Source: Deltaproteobacteria bacterium (GTDB lineage: Bacteria > UBA10199 > DSSB01). Taken from it: DNA of 8,783 nt. The stretch is from the NCBI GenBank assembly GCA_020440745.1, contig JAGRNM010000044.1, positions 1-8,783 on the forward strand, read 5' to 3'. This document shows positions 1 to 7,560 of this stretch, piece after piece. The notes beneath the pieces were generated by a model. It was given only the letters and a program-made list of their open reading frames with translations, ran no database searches and was not told the origin of the DNA. Position numbers and translations under genes: made by a program. Numbering within the stretch: the stretch's first letter is position 1; every line of letters begins with the position of its first letter.

Positions 1-1
1 A

Positions 2-1423
2 GCCCAATGGATTTATGTGGGTGATTACCATACTAACTTTCAGTCTCAACGGGCCTTTTTAAGGATTTTAAAACAACTCAATGCTAAACAAAATCCCATG
101 GTCTTGTGTCTGGAGATTATTAGAAAGGAACAGCAAGAAGACTTAGAGAAGTACCTGAAGGGGCATTTAAGCCGCTCTACTTTTTTAAGGCGAATTAATT
201 TAAAACAATCTTTCTTTTTTGATCTTTGGGAGCATTTTGAGCCTATCTTTGACTTTGCGCGTTATTATCAAATTCCTGTCTATGGTCTTGAATCAGCGCC
301 CCATGGTTCTGGTTTGATTAAAAGAGATGAGGCCATGGCTAGACGTCTGCAAGAGATTCACCAAAAACATCCCCATCATCAGTTATTAGTTTTAGTAGGA
401 GATTTGCACATTGCTCCAGAAAATTTACCAAGACAGGTGCATCGTCTTTTAAAGCGTTTTGCTAAAACCAAAGAGCTTTTGGTTTATCAAAATTCAGAAA
501 AAATTTATTGGAAATTAGCCGAAGCCAATCTGGAACACCAAGTAGAAGTGGTGCGTTTGGATAGCCGTAGTTATTGTCTAATGAATACGCCACCGGTTGT
601 TTGGCAGCAGTCCTATCTCCATTGGTTAGAGCAGGAGGGAGAAGAGCTAGACTATGCCCATCCCCGAGAGCATTTTTTAAACTTAGTAGAACAAATTAGA
701 GTTTTTTTGTCTTTAGAGCTTCCTGAGCAATTAGAAGACTTAGAGGTTTTTACCTGTGGTGATTTAAGTTTTTTTGAGCGTCTCAAATCAGACCGTGGTT
801 TTTCTATTAAAGAAAAAAGTAAAATCTTGAAGCAGTTGGGAAAAAGCCAAGCTCATTATTTGCCAGACCGACAATGGGTTTATTTGGGAAGTTTAAGTCT
901 TAATCATGCTGCTGAAGAAGCAACTCAGTTTATTCGTCATTTGTTAATGGGATCGGTTAAATCACCTAAGAGGGCGGAGGATCGTTTTTATGCTAGTGTT
1001 TTAGAAGAGGCTATTGGCTTTTTTGGTTCTAAGATTTTAAACCCCAAACGCAAGTGTTTAAGTCTAGAAGAGTTTAAAGCTCAGATTTTAGTTTTAAAAG
1101 ACAAAAAACAAGATCCTTCGATTCGTTTAAATTTAAAAGTAGCCCAAGAGGTTGTAGCTTTTAAGCACTTAGAGAAAAAATCTAAGCCCATCTCCCATCC
1201 AGGAAAAATCACCCGTCAGACGGAGTTTTTTCTCTCACTAAGCCGAGCCTTGGGCTATATGTTAGGGGAGAGGCTTTATTACGCTATGGTGCGTGGGCTT
1301 TATCCTAGGCCTCAGGTAAGAAAGCTTTTGCAGAATCCTTTTTCTAAGAAGGGTGAAGCTTTTGAAGTTTATCAAAAGTTAATCAAACGCTTTGCTAAGT
1401 TACGTTTGCCTCAGCGCTTTTAA
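2..1423 (+). CDS. ChaN-like / TIKI-superfamily protein, 5' end outside window
   Basis: The reading frame is open from the first bases (it reads AQWIYV before the GTG at 17), so the gene is truncated at the left edge and that GTG is almost certainly an internal valine. Numbering from that valine, the N-terminal ~190 residues show the TIKI/TraB/ChaN layout: a first G-x-x-H motif (GDYH, 2-5), an acidic strand (CLE, 31-33), a W-x-x-F-x-P helix followed by IPVYGLES (71-93), and a second G-x-x-H motif (GDLH, 128-131). Paired GxxH motifs are the family hallmark, and ChaN members are described as haem-binding lipoproteins. The signal peptide and lipobox, if any, are off the window, so the location cannot be judged. 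Residues ~195-468 form a mostly helical, Lys/Arg/Leu-rich region not found in short ChaN proteins, and I cannot assign it a function. It is followed 43 nt later by the Wzi-like gene on the same strand and may be co-transcribed with it. Confidence 0.8.
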   Translation, partial: AQWIYVGDYHTNFQSQRAFLRILKQLNAKQNPMVLCLEIIRKEQQEDLEKYLKGHLSRSTFLRRINLKQSFFFDLWEHFEPIFDFARYYQIPVYGLESAPHGSGLIKRDEAMARRLQEIHQKHPHHQLLVLVGDLHIAPENLPRQVHRLLKRFAKTKELLVYQNSEKIYWKLAEANLEHQVEVVRLDSRSYCLMNTPPVVWQQSYLHWLEQEGEELDYAHPREHFLNLVEQIRVFLSLELPEQLEDLEVFTCGDLSFFERLKSDRGFSIKEKSKILKQLGKSQAHYLPDRQWVYLGSLSLNHAAEEATQFIRHLLMGSVKSPKRAEDRFYASVLEEAIGFFGSKILNPKRKCLSLEEFKAQILVLKDKKQDPSIRLNLKVAQEVVAFKHLEKKSKPISHPGKITRQTEFFLSLSRALGYMLGERLYYAMVRGLYPRPQVRKLLQNPFSKKGEAFEVYQKLIKRFAKLRLPQRF

Positions 1424-1427
1424 ATCT

Positions 1428-1465
1428 CTTTGACCTAGGGACTTTGACCAAGCTAGGCCCTAGTC
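1428..1465 (+). repeat. Stem-loop and short direct repeat before the Wzi-like start codon
   Basis: The 43-nt gap between the ChaN-like stop and the next start is structured. CTAGGG (1435-1440) pairs with CCCTAG (1458-1463), and GA/TC (1432-1433 with 1464-1465) extends the stem past a bulged C, leaving a 17-nt loop. CTTTGACC also occurs twice, 14 nt apart (1428-1435 and 1442-1449). There is no T-run after the stem, so it is not a typical intrinsic terminator. The stem ends one base before the GTG start at 1467, so it could affect initiation. That role is inference. Confidence 0.4.
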
Positions 1466-1466
1466 T

Positions 1467-3128
1467 GTGATTTTAAGATTTTTATTTTTATTGAGTTTAT
1501 TGTGGGTTTTTCCTGCTCAAGTGTTTGCTCAGGCTTCTCCTAATGTGAGTGTTTTGGATACTGTCTATCAAGACTTGGATGCCTTGGTGGCTTTGGGATT
1601 AATTAAGGATAGGGTGGTGGGGCAGAGGCCTTATTCGGAGCGGGAGATAGTTTGGATGGCTAAGCAAGCCGAAAAAAACCTTCTTTTAAATTTGTCTCAA
1701 GCTCAGCAGGATTTTTCTGTAGAAAAAAGGCTAAAGCGTTCCCAAAGGCTAATTAATAAAATTAAAAGACGTTTTTCTACTTTATGGAATGAAAGTCCTC
1801 AAGATTTAACTAAGGTAGAAATCAAGCCGATTAGTCAGTTAAGTCTGGGGTTTTTAAAATTGGATGCTTCTCCAAGAGGCTTTGGTGATAATGGTTTAGG
1901 TCTCTTAGAGGCTTCTTTAAACCCTTTAATAGCGTATAGAGAGGGTCGTCACTTAGTGAATGGTTCTAATTTGGCCATGGAACTTCAGCATGGTTTTCGC
2001 TTGAGTCCTTATTTTTATCTCCAAGCTCAAGAAAGAATGCAATTGGCCTTGGCGGAGGATGGAAGCCAAGAAAATAAAGTTTTTATTCATCAGCTTAGTG
2101 GAAAGTTTTTAATTAAAAATTTAGAGGTGCAGGTGGGTAGGGATGCTATCCTTTGGGGACAGGGAGAAGATGGAGGCCTTTTACTTTCTGCTAATGCAAG
2201 ACCTTTAGATGCTATTCAGCTTTCTAATGATTTGCCTTTTCGCTTGCCTTGGGTTTTTAAAGTTTTAGGTCCTGCTAAGTTTAGTTTTTTCTTTGCAGAT
2301 CTAGGACCGGAGCAGCATTTTCCCCACTCTAAATTGGTGGGTACAAAGCTTAGTTTTCAGCCTTATTCTTTTTTTGAGTTTGGGCTTAGTAATATGACGC
2401 TCTTTGGAGGAGAGGGAGCCCCTTCTGCGGGTTTGGGGACACGTCTGACGGATATTTTTCCTCTAGTTCAGTTTCTTACCGGCGCTCAGGCTCAGGTGGA
2501 TAATAAGATGGGAGGCTTTGATTTTCGTTTTCACTTTAAAAGATTAAGGGGAAGTGAGCTTTATTTAGAAGCCATCTTTGATGATACGCCAGGCAAAGAT
2601 CAAAAAAAGTTTTGGATTGAAGATGCTGGTCATGTGTTGGGAGTTTGGTTGCCCAGGTTGACGGACGATGGTCGTTTGTCCTTGCGTTTGGAATACCGTC
2701 GGACTGGTATTCGTTATTATCGTCATCCTCAATTTCAAAGTGGTTGGTCCCTTAATCAAAATATTTTGGGAGATGATTTAGGGCCCGATGCTCAAGGTTT
2801 TTACTTTAAAGTTTATTATGAGCTTAGGCCCGAGCATCGTCTGGCCTTGCATGGGGCTTGGGAGTCTAGAAGTGAGGATAGATATATTGGTGGAGTCTCC
2901 GATGGTGGGCTTAGTTTTTCTAAGGTTGAAGACCGAGTAGAGGAAACAAGGCTCCGTCTAGGCGCTTATTGGAACTTTGAACCAGAAGAAATCCCTTTGA
3001 GACTTAAACTAGAAGGAGCTTATGAAAGAGTCCAAAATTTTGCCTTTGTTTCTGGCGAAACACAGCATCACTGGCTTGCAGCTTTGAGTTTGGATGTGTT
3101 TTTTAAGTCCTTTTATACTAGTCCTTAA
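1467..3128 (+). CDS. Capsule assembly Wzi-family outer-membrane beta-barrel protein
   Basis: This is a predicted exported outer-membrane protein of the Wzi family, whose known members bind and organise capsular polysaccharide at the cell surface. The start is GTG. An in-frame TAG at 1461-1463 rules out a longer start, and no Shine-Dalgarno is visible. Residues 1-23 form a signal peptide (R4, then a Leu/Phe core, ending AQA). Residues ~26-70 resemble the short helical repeat often found before such barrels (YQDLDALVALGLI...RPYSEREI). The body has alternating amphipathic strands, the family-like segment GRDAILWGQGEDGG (224-237) followed by LSANARPLDAI (240-250), and a later block FWIEDAG...EYRRTGIRYYRHP (382-421). 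The last strand (SLDVFF) is followed by only seven residues, which lie mostly in the overlap with ino1. No capsule biosynthesis genes are nearby, so the exact polysaccharide or other role is unknown. The family call is fairly firm; the substrate is not. Confidence 0.8.
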   Translation: MILRFLFLLSLLWVFPAQVFAQASPNVSVLDTVYQDLDALVALGLIKDRVVGQRPYSEREIVWMAKQAEKNLLLNLSQAQQDFSVEKRLKRSQRLINKIKRRFSTLWNESPQDLTKVEIKPISQLSLGFLKLDASPRGFGDNGLGLLEASLNPLIAYREGRHLVNGSNLAMELQHGFRLSPYFYLQAQERMQLALAEDGSQENKVFIHQLSGKFLIKNLEVQVGRDAILWGQGEDGGLLLSANARPLDAIQLSNDLPFRLPWVFKVLGPAKFSFFFADLGPEQHFPHSKLVGTKLSFQPYSFFEFGLSNMTLFGGEGAPSAGLGTRLTDIFPLVQFLTGAQAQVDNKMGGFDFRFHFKRLRGSELYLEAIFDDTPGKDQKKFWIEDAGHVLGVWLPRLTDDGRLSLRLEYRRTGIRYYRHPQFQSGWSLNQNILGDDLGPDAQGFYFKVYYELRPEHRLALHGAWESRSEDRYIGGVSDGGLSFSKVEDRVEETRLRLGAYWNFEPEEIPLRLKLEGAYERVQNFAFVSGETQHHWLAALSLDVFFKSFYTSP

Positions 3129-4434
3129 AATTATTGTAATACTCGATTCCTAAGTGGGTAATTTGTTCTTCTCCCATGAGATAGCGCAGCGTATTCTTAA
3201 GTTTCATCTCCTGAATAAAGAGATTGTGTTCTGGATAAAGGTCAGGAGCTGTCATGGGGCTTTTGTAATAAAAGCTCAGCCATTCTTGGATACCGCGCAT
3301 GCCGGCTCGTTTGGCTAAATCAGAAAACAAAACTAGATCCAAAACTAAAGGAGCTGCCAGGATGCTATCACGACACAAAAAGTCCACTTTGATTTGCATA
3401 GGATAACCTAGCCAGCCTAAGAGATCGATGTTGTCCCAGCCTTCTTTATTGTCTTTTCTAGGAGGGTAGTAGTTGATGCGTACTTTATGGTAAAGATTGC
3501 CGTAGAGTTCTGGATAAAGTGTAGGTTGCAAAATAGTGTCTAAGACTCCTAGTTTGCTTTCTTCTTTGGTTTTAAAATTTTCTGGGTCATCCAAAACTTC
3601 ACCGTCGCGATTACCCAAGATATTGGTAGAAAACCATCCCGAAAGTCCTAAATAACGGGCCTTAAATCCAGGGGCTAAGATAGTTTTCATTAAAGTCTGA
3701 CCGGTCTTAAAGTCTTTGCCTGAGATAGGTGTGTTAGTTTCATGGGCTAGTTCCTGTAGTGCGGGGATATCCACTGTTAGGTTAGGAGCGCCATTGGCAA
3801 AGGGGATGCCTTGCTTTAAAGCAGCATAGGCATAAAGCATACTAGGGGCTATGCTCTTGTCATCTTGATCTAAGGCTTTTTCAAAGGTGCTTAAGCTTTG
3901 GTGAGCAGGGCCCGCTTTGAGAAAGACTTCGGTAGAACCACACCAGATCATTACCAGGCGGCTGACTCCACTTTTTTGTTTAAAGTCTTCAATGTCCGCT
4001 ATGATGGATTGGGCAATCTCCCGTCGATTACCAGTTTTAATATGTTTTCCTTCTAGCTTTTTGACGTAGTTTCGATCAAAAGCCGCAGGGTAGGGCTTAA
4101 GCTGACTGAGGGGTTCTTTAATTTTTTCTAAGTCTTCTGGAGTCAATACACCGGCTTTAACAGCGGCTTCGTAGGCGTTGTCTTCAAAGACATCCCAGGC
4201 TGCAAAGCTTAGGTCCTCTAATTGAGCTAGGGGGACAAAGTCTTTGACAAGGGGGGAGTTTTTTTCGGTGCGCTTACCTAGGCGGATATGACCCATCTGG
4301 GTTAAAGAACCCATCGGGACAGAAAGACCTCTTTTAACGAGTTCCACACCCGCGACAAAAGTGGTACTGACCGCTCCTAATCCTACTAATAAAATTCCTA
4401 ACTTGCCTTCGGCTGGGGCGATTTTTTTGCTCAT
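3118..4434 (-). CDS. ino1: Inositol-3-phosphate synthase (myo-inositol-1-phosphate synthase)
   Basis: Cytosolic NAD-dependent isomerase converting D-glucose 6-phosphate to 1D-myo-inositol 3-phosphate (EC 5.5.1.4), the first step of de novo inositol synthesis. The 438 residues fit the longer bacterial/eukaryotic-like form. A Rossmann glycine-rich segment lies at 13-30 (GILLVGLGAVSTT...). Family landmarks include IWCGSTE (163-169), NGAPNLTVDIPAL (214-226), ISGKDFKTGQT (237-247) carrying the lysines expected in the active site, WFSTNILGNRDG (267-278), and LGYPMQIKVDFLCRDS (342-357). The start is supported by a good AAGGAG (4442-4447) seven bases before the ATG. It converges on the Wzi-like gene, sharing 11 bp at the stop codons. 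No inositol monophosphatase, phosphatidylinositol synthase or inositol glycosyltransferase is in the window, so the end product (inositol lipid, solute or glycan) cannot be read from context. No frameshift or missing motif was seen. Confidence 0.94.
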   Translation of the reverse strand: MSKKIAPAEGKLGILLVGLGAVSTTFVAGVELVKRGLSVPMGSLTQMGHIRLGKRTEKNSPLVKDFVPLAQLEDLSFAAWDVFEDNAYEAAVKAGVLTPEDLEKIKEPLSQLKPYPAAFDRNYVKKLEGKHIKTGNRREIAQSIIADIEDFKQKSGVSRLVMIWCGSTEVFLKAGPAHQSLSTFEKALDQDDKSIAPSMLYAYAALKQGIPFANGAPNLTVDIPALQELAHETNTPISGKDFKTGQTLMKTILAPGFKARYLGLSGWFSTNILGNRDGEVLDDPENFKTKEESKLGVLDTILQPTLYPELYGNLYHKVRINYYPPRKDNKEGWDNIDLLGWLGYPMQIKVDFLCRDSILAAPLVLDLVLFSDLAKRAGMRGIQEWLSFYYKSPMTAPDLYPEHNLFIQEMKLKNTLRYLMGEEQITHLGIEYYNNFKD

Positions 4435-4477
4435 GATTTAGCTCCTTATTTTTTAGGCACTTGCCTTGGTGGAGGGC

Positions 4478-4506
4478 TCTATAGCTTCTTCTTAAAAAAG
4501 ACGCAA
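4478..4506 (-). promoter_or_regulatory. Candidate sigma-70-type promoter for ino1
   Basis: On the minus strand TTGCGT (4506-4501) and TATAGA (4483-4478) are separated by exactly 17 bases. They match the consensus hexamers at 3/6 and 4/6 positions, and the -10 element keeps the TATA core. Transcription would start near 4471, giving a leader of about 37 nt that contains a small AGGC/GCCT hairpin with a 4-nt loop (4455-4466) just before the Shine-Dalgarno. The spacing and placement are good, but the -35 match is weak. Confidence 0.4.
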
Positions 4507-4559
4507 CATTTGCCGCACTTAGACGAAAAATAAGCTAGAAAGGGTATCAGGAAGAGAAA

Positions 4560-4579
4560 TTTAGCCCAAAAAAGCTAAA
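4560..4579. repeat. Short inverted repeat in the divergent intergenic region
   Basis: TTTAGC (4560-4565) and GCTAAA (4574-4579) are perfect 6-bp arms around an 8-nt A-rich spacer, lying 33 bases before the small gene's start. It could be an operator-like palindrome or a leader hairpin for the 77-aa gene. In AT-rich intergenic DNA it could equally be chance. I could not find a convincing -35/-10 pair for the plus-strand gene in this 178-bp region. Confidence 0.25.
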
Positions 4580-4612
4580 AAATGGGGATAGATAGAGAAG
4601 GAGAAAAAAGTC

Positions 4613-4846
4613 ATGCAACTAGAGAAAAAGCAAAAAAATCAAGGAGCTAAGGTTATTTCTTTAGAGGCTTATCGATGGAAAAAGCTAGCCTCTCAGGTCA
4701 ATCATTACTTAAGTGATTCCTTAGGGGTTCCCGACCTGCCTGAGGGCTTTAAACGTAGCCTAGCCCATTTATTAAAAGAAGACCCATGGCTGGGTGCTAA
4801 TCTTTCTAAAAATTACTCTAAAAGTAAAAAACTTCGTATTTCTTAA
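4613..4846 (+). CDS. Small uncharacterised basic protein (77 aa)
   Basis: Function not recognised. It is likely a real gene because a strong AAGGAG (4598-4603) sits nine bases before the ATG, it fills the gap between ino1 and comM, and its codon use (TTA, AAA, TCT, CTA) looks like that of its neighbours. The product is cytosolic by appearance, with no signal peptide or membrane segment. It begins with a Lys/Gln-rich stretch, followed by a KVISLEAYRWKK segment (13-24) of the 'V-I-S-x-E-x-Y-R' kind that often opens small unannotated bacterial proteins. A predicted helical middle (SQVNHYLSDSLGVPDLPEGFKRSLAHLLKEDPW, ~27-59) comes next, and the tail is Lys/Ser-rich. There is no zinc motif and no recognisable helix-turn-helix. 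It is transcribed divergently from ino1 and converges on comM with only 11 bp between stop codons. A small nucleic-acid- or protein-binding role would suit its charge, but that is a guess. Confidence 0.65.
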   Translation: MQLEKKQKNQGAKVISLEAYRWKKLASQVNHYLSDSLGVPDLPEGFKRSLAHLLKEDPWLGANLSKNYSKSKKLRIS

Positions 4847-4857
4847 ATAGCTTAAAC

Positions 4858-6411
4858 CTAGTAGATCAAGCCCTGGTGGTGGTTTTTTTTGTCTAGGTAA
4901 CGGTAGTTGAGGGCTTCGCTTAAGTGTAGCTTATTAATTTTTTCGCTTTGTTTTAGATCGGCGATAGTACGGGCTACTTTGAGGATGCGGTGGTAGGCCC
5001 TGGCAGAGAGTTTCCATTGCTCCATGGCTTTTTTAATCAATTGTTTTTCTTCTTGGCCAAGGGTGCAGTATTTTTCAATTTCGGCAGGTCTCATTTGTGC
5101 GTTACTTTGTAGTCCAGTGCCTTGAAAACGCTTTTGTTGAATCTCCCAAGCCCGCATGACTCTTTGACGGATACATTTACTATTTTCACTTAATTGGCTT
5201 TGGCTAATTTCTTCATAATCGAGGGAAGGAACTTCAAGTTGCAAGTCCATACGATCTAGGAGTGGGCCACTAAGTTTAGATTGATAGCGTTGGATAGAGT
5301 GGGGTGTGCAACGGCATTCTACTTTAGGATTACCTAATTGGCCACAGGGACAAGGGTTCATAGCAGCGGCTAATAAAAAACGAGCAGGGTAGGTGAGGCT
5401 TTGCAAAGCGCGGGCGATGGTGACGTGTCCTGATTCTAGAGGCTGACGAAGGGCCTCTAAAACGTTTTTTCTAAATTCGGGTAATTCGTCTAAAAAAAGC
5501 ACACCGTGGTGGGCTAAACTTACCTCTCCTGGTCTGGGATGGCTCCCACCACCAATGAGACCCGCATCACTGATATTATGATGGGGGGACCTAAAGGGTC
5601 TTTCTTTTAAAAGTCCTAGTCCAGGAGGAAGTAGGCCTAATAAGCTATAAATACGGGAGCTACCTAGTTGCTCTTCAAAGTTCATGGGAGGCAGGATAGA
5701 AGGTAAACAACTAGCTAGCAAACTCTTGCCTGTGCCCGGAGGGCCTACCATTAAAATATTATGCAATCCGCTGGCAGCAATTTCTAAAGCTCTTTTGGCA
5801 TGGGCTTGTCCCCTTACCTGAGAGAAATCAGGGTGGTAAGAAGCCTTTGTGTTAAGAGTTTGTGTGGGGAGTCCTTGAGGTGTTTTAAGGTCTTTGTTTT
5901 GGTTTAAATACTCTACAACACTGGGAAGATCTTGAGCGCCTAAGACGCGTACTCCCTTTAGCTCTTGAGTTTCTAATAGATTTTCTTGAGGAATGATAAG
6001 TTCTTGAGACTTTTGTTTTCTAACCATTAGGGCTACCGAAAGAAGACCGCCCACAGGTCTAAGTTGGCCGTTAAGGCTTAGTTCTCCTAAGAAGTAGCGT
6101 CCTTTTAGGGATTCTGCTTTTAAAATACCTTGAGCTGCCAAAAGCCCCAGGGCAATGGGCAAGTCAAAAGCTGTACCGCTTTTTTTAATATCAGCCGGTG
6201 CTAGATTTAAAGTGATCCGTCTAGGGGGCAAGGGGTAGCCCGTATTTTGTAAGGCTGCGATGACTCGGTCTTTGGATTCGCGGACTGCGTTTTCCGCTAG
6301 TCCTACGGTAGACCACTTAGGCATGACCGCGTAGCTTAAGTCCACTTCCACATGAACAGGATAAGCCTCAATGCCAAGTAAGCCAGCAGAAAGTAGTTTT
6401 GCAAGTGCCAT
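4858..6411 (-). CDS. comM: ComM/YifB-family Mg-chelatase-like AAA+ ATPase
   Basis: AAA+ motor of the YifB/ComM family. Characterised ComM is a hexameric helicase that drives branch migration during natural transformation. I place the start at the ATG at 6411 (517 aa), because the family begins M-x-A-K-x-L-S-A-x-L-L-G-I-E-A-Y; the frame can be extended to a GTG at 6507 but those 32 residues look spurious. Numbered from 6411, a Lon-like N-terminal domain comes first (EAYPVHVEVDLS 15-26, KSGTAFDLPIALGLL 77-91). Walker A is GPPGTGKS (223-230), RPFRSPHH lies at 271-278, Walker B VLFLDE at 304-309, a four-cysteine insert at C354, C356, C366 and C368, LLDRMD with a candidate arginine finger at R387, and the C-terminal helical domain LSARAYHRILKVARTIADL at 468-486. 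All key residues are present. No clear Shine-Dalgarno precedes 6411. An A8 run encodes part of the variable C-terminal tail. Gene identity is firm; a role in competence is family knowledge only. Confidence 0.93.
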   Translation of the reverse strand: MALAKLLSAGLLGIEAYPVHVEVDLSYAVMPKWSTVGLAENAVRESKDRVIAALQNTGYPLPPRRITLNLAPADIKKSGTAFDLPIALGLLAAQGILKAESLKGRYFLGELSLNGQLRPVGGLLSVALMVRKQKSQELIIPQENLLETQELKGVRVLGAQDLPSVVEYLNQNKDLKTPQGLPTQTLNTKASYHPDFSQVRGQAHAKRALEIAASGLHNILMVGPPGTGKSLLASCLPSILPPMNFEEQLGSSRIYSLLGLLPPGLGLLKERPFRSPHHNISDAGLIGGGSHPRPGEVSLAHHGVLFLDELPEFRKNVLEALRQPLESGHVTIARALQSLTYPARFLLAAAMNPCPCGQLGNPKVECRCTPHSIQRYQSKLSGPLLDRMDLQLEVPSLDYEEISQSQLSENSKCIRQRVMRAWEIQQKRFQGTGLQSNAQMRPAEIEKYCTLGQEEKQLIKKAMEQWKLSARAYHRILKVARTIADLKQSEKINKLHLSEALNYRYLDKKNHHQGLIY

Positions 6412-6451
6412 GTTGACAAGACATTGCAACAAAAATGCCAAGGAATTTAAA

Positions 6452-6480
6452 AGTACAAAGAACCTAGGATTAAAAGGCAA
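6452..6480 (-). promoter_or_regulatory. Weak candidate promoter for comM
   Basis: On the minus strand TTGCCT (6480-6475) and TGTACT (6457-6452) are 17 bases apart, each matching 4/6 of the sigma-70 consensus. Transcription would start about 30 nt before the ATG at 6411, which fits the corrected start and not the GTG at 6507. The -10 hexamer lacks the important second-position A, so support is thin. Confidence 0.2.
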
Positions 6481-6498
6481 TAAGCGATGAGTTAAGTC

Positions 6499-6526
6499 AA
6501 GACGCACAAGCGTTTTAATTTTTTTT
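6499..6526 (+). terminator. Terminator-like hairpin on the plus strand upstream of comM
   Basis: AAGACGC (6499-6505) pairs with GCGTTTT (6510-6516), giving seven pairs with one G-T wobble around the tetraloop ACAA. AA and then eight Ts (6519-6526) follow. Read on the plus strand this has intrinsic-terminator form, yet no plus-strand gene lies immediately upstream; the nearest ends at 4846. On the minus strand the stem is preceded by As and not followed by Ts. It may stop antisense transcription through comM or be coincidental. Confidence 0.3.
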
Positions 6527-6597
6527 AGGAGTCTTAAAAAGCTTGAGTAGATCCTTGTCTTAGTAGGATTCCAAAAGCGTGTTTTTTGGATGGGGTC

Positions 6598-6617
6598 AAA
6601 AAATAATCATTCAAAAA

Positions 6618-6622
<5 letters not shown>
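6598..6622 (-). terminator. Possible weak terminator of trxB
   Basis: Read on the minus strand, AATAAT (6622-6617) and ATTATT (6607-6602) form an all-AT stem, extendable by one wobble pair, with a loop of about nine bases. A T-run reaching 6598 follows. The stem overlaps the trxB stop codon. The position is right for the end of the trxB transcript, but with no GC pairs the hairpin would be unstable. Confidence 0.25.
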
Positions 6623-7550
<928 letters not shown>

Positions 7551-7560
7551 GGCTAATGCA

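Noticed and set aside
2565..2759. Minus-strand open frame of 64 codons inside the Wzi-like gene
   Set aside because: It is antisense to a strongly supported coding region, has no ribosome-binding site I could see, and its translation has no domain-like character.
4435..4612. Riboswitch or regulatory RNA in the ino1/small-gene intergenic region
   Set aside because: Only short hairpins (4-6 bp) are present. Nothing matches a riboswitch core I recognise, and the ino1 leader would be under 40 nt.
4805..4827. TTACT/AGTAA stem followed by T-run on the minus strand, as a comM terminator
   Set aside because: The stem is only five pairs with a single G-C, and it lies inside the coding end of the small plus-strand gene, where AAA/AGT codons produce it naturally.
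4855..4898. ACCTAG...CTAGGT inverted repeat around the comM stop and a plus-strand T8 run
   Set aside because: The arms are only six bases with a loop over 30 nt, and the T8 is part of comM coding sequence. It is not a credible terminator for the small gene.
6481..6507. TTGACT hexamer at the start of the long comM frame as a promoter -35
   Set aside because: The nearest TATAAT-like hexamer (TTTAAT) is 20 bases away, too far for a good sigma-70 promoter.
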